A stretch of 64,000 nt of DNA from Robiginitalea myxolifaciens (GTDB taxonomy: Bacteria > Bacteroidota > Bacteroidia > Flavobacteriales > Flavobacteriaceae): the NCBI RefSeq assembly GCF_900115205.1, contig NZ_FOYQ01000001.1, forward strand, positions 461,240 through 525,239. The letters are read 5' to 3'. Position numbers and translations under genes: made by a program. The notes under the pieces are model-generated. The model did not search any database. It had not been told where the DNA came from and was given only the letters and a program-made list of their open reading frames with translations. Positions 62,442 to 64,000 of this stretch are shown here, in pieces. Position 1 is the first letter of the stretch, and each line of letters opens with the position of its first letter.

Positions 62442-62471
62442 TTTTGTCATTTTATAGTACTATTTTGTCAT
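62442..62471 (+). promoter_or_regulatory. Direct repeat TTTTGTCAT with 21-bp periodicity, probable regulator site
   Basis: TTTTGTCAT occurs at 62442-62450 and again at 62463-62471, exactly 21 bp (two helical turns) apart, the geometry bound by AraC-family proteins. An AraC-type gene lies 250 bp away. Confidence 0.5.
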
Positions 62472-62718
62472 CAAACGTTTGCGGAATGACTCGATTTAAT
62501 CTTATCATTCTGTTTATCAAGTATTTATAATTTTAACCTTATTTTTCTTACATACTGAGAATTTGCCATTTTATCAATGTTTAGGTCCAATTATTGTCAA
62601 GGTAGAAGCCAATTAATAATTTCTTTATTGAATTCTTATTAATAAGATTGCGCTTCTCCAATTCCTAATTCTTGACAAATTACAACGCTTGCATTTTCAT
62701 AAATCAATCGAATAGCCA

Positions 62719-63594
62719 ATGAGTCTACTTCAGACATACGAAAGAGAACTTACTCCCCTATCTCCCCAGGATTGCTTTTTAGTATTGAATCGAATCCGGG
62801 ACAATCTCGATTACCCAATTCATTTTCACCCTGAACTTGAATTGAACTTTATTGCAAATGGCAAAGGAATACGCAGGACAGTTGGCCTGAGTTCCGAAGT
62901 AATTGATGATTACGAATTGGTACTGTTAGGACCCAATGTTCATCATAACTGGGAAATGCACTATTGTGATCATAACATACACGAAATAACTATTCAATTT
63001 CACAACGATCTCTTAAGCAAAGGCCTTTTAAAGCGAAGTATGATGCAACCCTTAAGAGATATGTTTGCCCGATCTACAAGGGGTATTTTATTTGACAAGA
63101 AAGAAGTGATAAAAATCGCACCCCGGCTAATGAATTTATCTAAGCTGAATGGTTTCGAAGGCCTAATAGAATTATTCAAAATTCTTCACGATCTCTCCAA
63201 AACGAGCGGGCAGCGTATTCTCTCCCATGAAAAACTCGCTTCCGACGAATTTGGGAATAGCGATCAAACCCGGGAGTTCTATTTCTACATACAGGAAAAC
63301 TATCATAAAAAAATCAGCTTAAAAGAACTGGCCGATCAATTGAACATGAGTGCAGTATCGCTGAATAGATTTGTAAAGAAAACCACTCACACCACGTTCG
63401 TCAATTATTTAAATAAAGTTCGAATAGAGGAAGCCGGAAAAATGCTTATTCTGGAAGATTTCCCCATATCTGAGATCGCATATCGATGTGGATTCAACAA
63501 TATGTCCAACTTTAATAGAGTTTTCAAAAAACTAAAGCTTTCTACCCCACTGCACTACAGGAAACTAAACCGGTCAGATCAACGCATACACTAG
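62719..63594 (+). CDS. AraC-family transcriptional regulator
   Basis: 291 residues. The N-terminal half is a cupin-type sensor domain (YPIHFHPELELNFIANGKGI, VLLGPNVHHNWEM). The C-terminal 100 residues hold the two helix-turn-helix motifs: ISLKELADQLNMSAVSLNRF and FPISEIAYRCGFNNMSNFNRVFK. It is divergent from susCD and most likely controls that transporter in response to a sugar-like ligand bound by the cupin. The gene is visibly more AT-rich than the housekeeping genes of the window. Its stop TAG directly abuts the stop of the convergent next gene. Confidence 0.93.
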   Translation: MSLLQTYERELTPLSPQDCFLVLNRIRDNLDYPIHFHPELELNFIANGKGIRRTVGLSSEVIDDYELVLLGPNVHHNWEMHYCDHNIHEITIQFHNDLLSKGLLKRSMMQPLRDMFARSTRGILFDKKEVIKIAPRLMNLSKLNGFEGLIELFKILHDLSKTSGQRILSHEKLASDEFGNSDQTREFYFYIQENYHKKISLKELADQLNMSAVSLNRFVKKTTHTTFVNYLNKVRIEEAGKMLILEDFPISEIAYRCGFNNMSNFNRVFKKLKLSTPLHYRKLNRSDQRIH

Positions 63595-64000
63595 TTATTG
63601 TGTAACGCCCGCTGCAGCATTTTCATAGAATTCCATGGCCTGCATATAATTCTGAGCGCCTTGCATGCTTAGATCATTGATAAAGCCGTCGAGCTCCTGG
63701 TGGTTTCTTGCAACCCAGCGCACCAGGCTATCCCGGCGTGCCTCCCAGGTTTCCCAATCGGCCGAAGGGCATTCCCCGATGGCAATGTTGCGAATCTTCC
63801 CATCCTTGAAATAGATCCGACGCTCGCAACTGAGTGGATTATTCCGGAGGAATTCGTAACGCACCGATCGGGAAGCGACCATGGCGACAATTTCGTCGCC
63901 TTCCTCCTGCATCTCCAGGATTTCATAACCGGGTTGGAAAATCGAATCCCATCGAAAATGCTCGTAATAAACTTCCCCGTAAAAATCGGTGCTGAAATCC
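63595..64000 (-). CDS. NTF2/SnoaL-like protein, C-terminal part (5' end outside window)
   Basis: The minus-strand frame is open to the window edge, so about 134 C-terminal residues are visible and the ATG at 63912 is internal. Upstream residues read DFSTDFYGEVYYEHFRWDSI. The pattern of a cone-like fold, with ILEMQEEGDEIVAMVASRSV and RIYFKDGKIRNIAIG, is like NTF2/SnoaL proteins, which bind small ligands or act as cyclases or isomerases. The C terminus is helical and acidic. The assignment is tentative because the start is missing. Confidence 0.55.
   Translation of the reverse strand, partial: DFSTDFYGEVYYEHFRWDSIFQPGYEILEMQEEGDEIVAMVASRSVRYEFLRNNPLSCERRIYFKDGKIRNIAIGECPSADWETWEARRDSLVRWVARNHQELDGFINDLSMQGAQNYMQAMEFYENAAAGVTQ

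Larger units (their letters stand above)
62327..62718. promoter_or_regulatory. Divergent regulatory spacer between susC and the AraC-type gene
   Basis: 392 bp, very AT-rich, without a supported gene. It holds the inverted repeats at 62361-62394, two TTTTGTCAT direct repeats at 62442-62471, single TTGTCA words at 62594 and, inverted, at 62673, and the AT-rich dyad TTAATAA / TTATTAA (62613-62619 and 62636-62642). The only near -7 box for susC is TATGTTTTTG on the minus strand. Confidence 0.6.

Noticed and set aside
62672-62677. TTGACA as a classical -35 box for the AraC-type gene
   Set aside because: No TATAAT-like box lies 16-18 bp downstream, and the primary sigma factor of this phylum uses TTG / TAnnTTTG. 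The word is better read as an inverted TTGTCA half-site.
62327-62718. A small gene in the susC-araC spacer
   Set aside because: All frames are short, AT-rich and without plausible starts; the repeats indicate a regulatory role.

Overview
The window looks like chromosomal DNA of a marine member of the Flavobacteriaceae (Bacteroidota). The evidence is a complete Na+-translocating NADH:quinone reductase operon, type IX secretion parts (a plug-domain protein, PorT, and a cargo protein with a gliding-type C-terminal domain), a SusC/SusD pair, a short primary sigma factor without region 1.1, an AccD lacking its zinc cysteines, and many start sites preceded by the Bacteroidota -7 box TAnnTTTG. No rRNA, tRNA, CRISPR array, insertion sequence or phage genes were seen. 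The genus cannot be fixed from sequence alone.

Layout. 1-3.8 kb: the end of a repetitive surface protein, a type IX cargo protein, a Tat-type M15 carboxypeptidase, an M48 protease and a 55-residue membrane protein. 3.9-8.3 kb: an ankyrin protein whose leader carries six GATTGAT repeats, then gpmI, a thioredoxin-like lipoprotein, map and a methyltransferase. 8.3-15.9 kb, minus strand: nqrABCDEF, a small NqrF-like protein and apbE, which supplies the covalent FMN of NqrB and NqrC. 16-40.9 kb: mostly housekeeping genes (T9SS plug, apaG, pruA, rsmG, desaturase, aminotransferase, trkAH, menG/ubiE, porT, trmH, a BamA/TamA-like protein, fbaA, accD, rpsO, pnp, rpoD, rpe, YpdA-like reductase). A VOC-family gene at 38.7-39.2 kb is cut by an in-frame TAG.

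From 40.9 kb the content is accessory: a 1047-residue SGNH/propeller/HEAT/cytochrome c lipoprotein followed by a ThuA protein, a small barrel protein, a periplasmic-type molybdenum hydroxylase pair (IorA/IorB-like), a type II NADH dehydrogenase with a secreted alpha/beta hydrolase, a secreted metallo-beta-lactamase-fold enzyme, two VCBS/FG-GAP proteins (one with an ASPIC/UnbV domain, one with a CxxCH haem motif), SusD, SusC and a divergent AraC-type regulator. The 392-bp susC-araC spacer holds a 9-bp direct repeat with 21-bp periodicity, a plausible regulator site.

How it fits together: the first two thirds supply sodium-linked respiration, envelope biogenesis, secretion and central metabolism. 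The last third looks like an inducible surface uptake and oxidation region, with SusCD import, cell-surface VCBS and haem lipoproteins, and periplasmic hydrolases and oxidoreductases. Its substrate is not evident.
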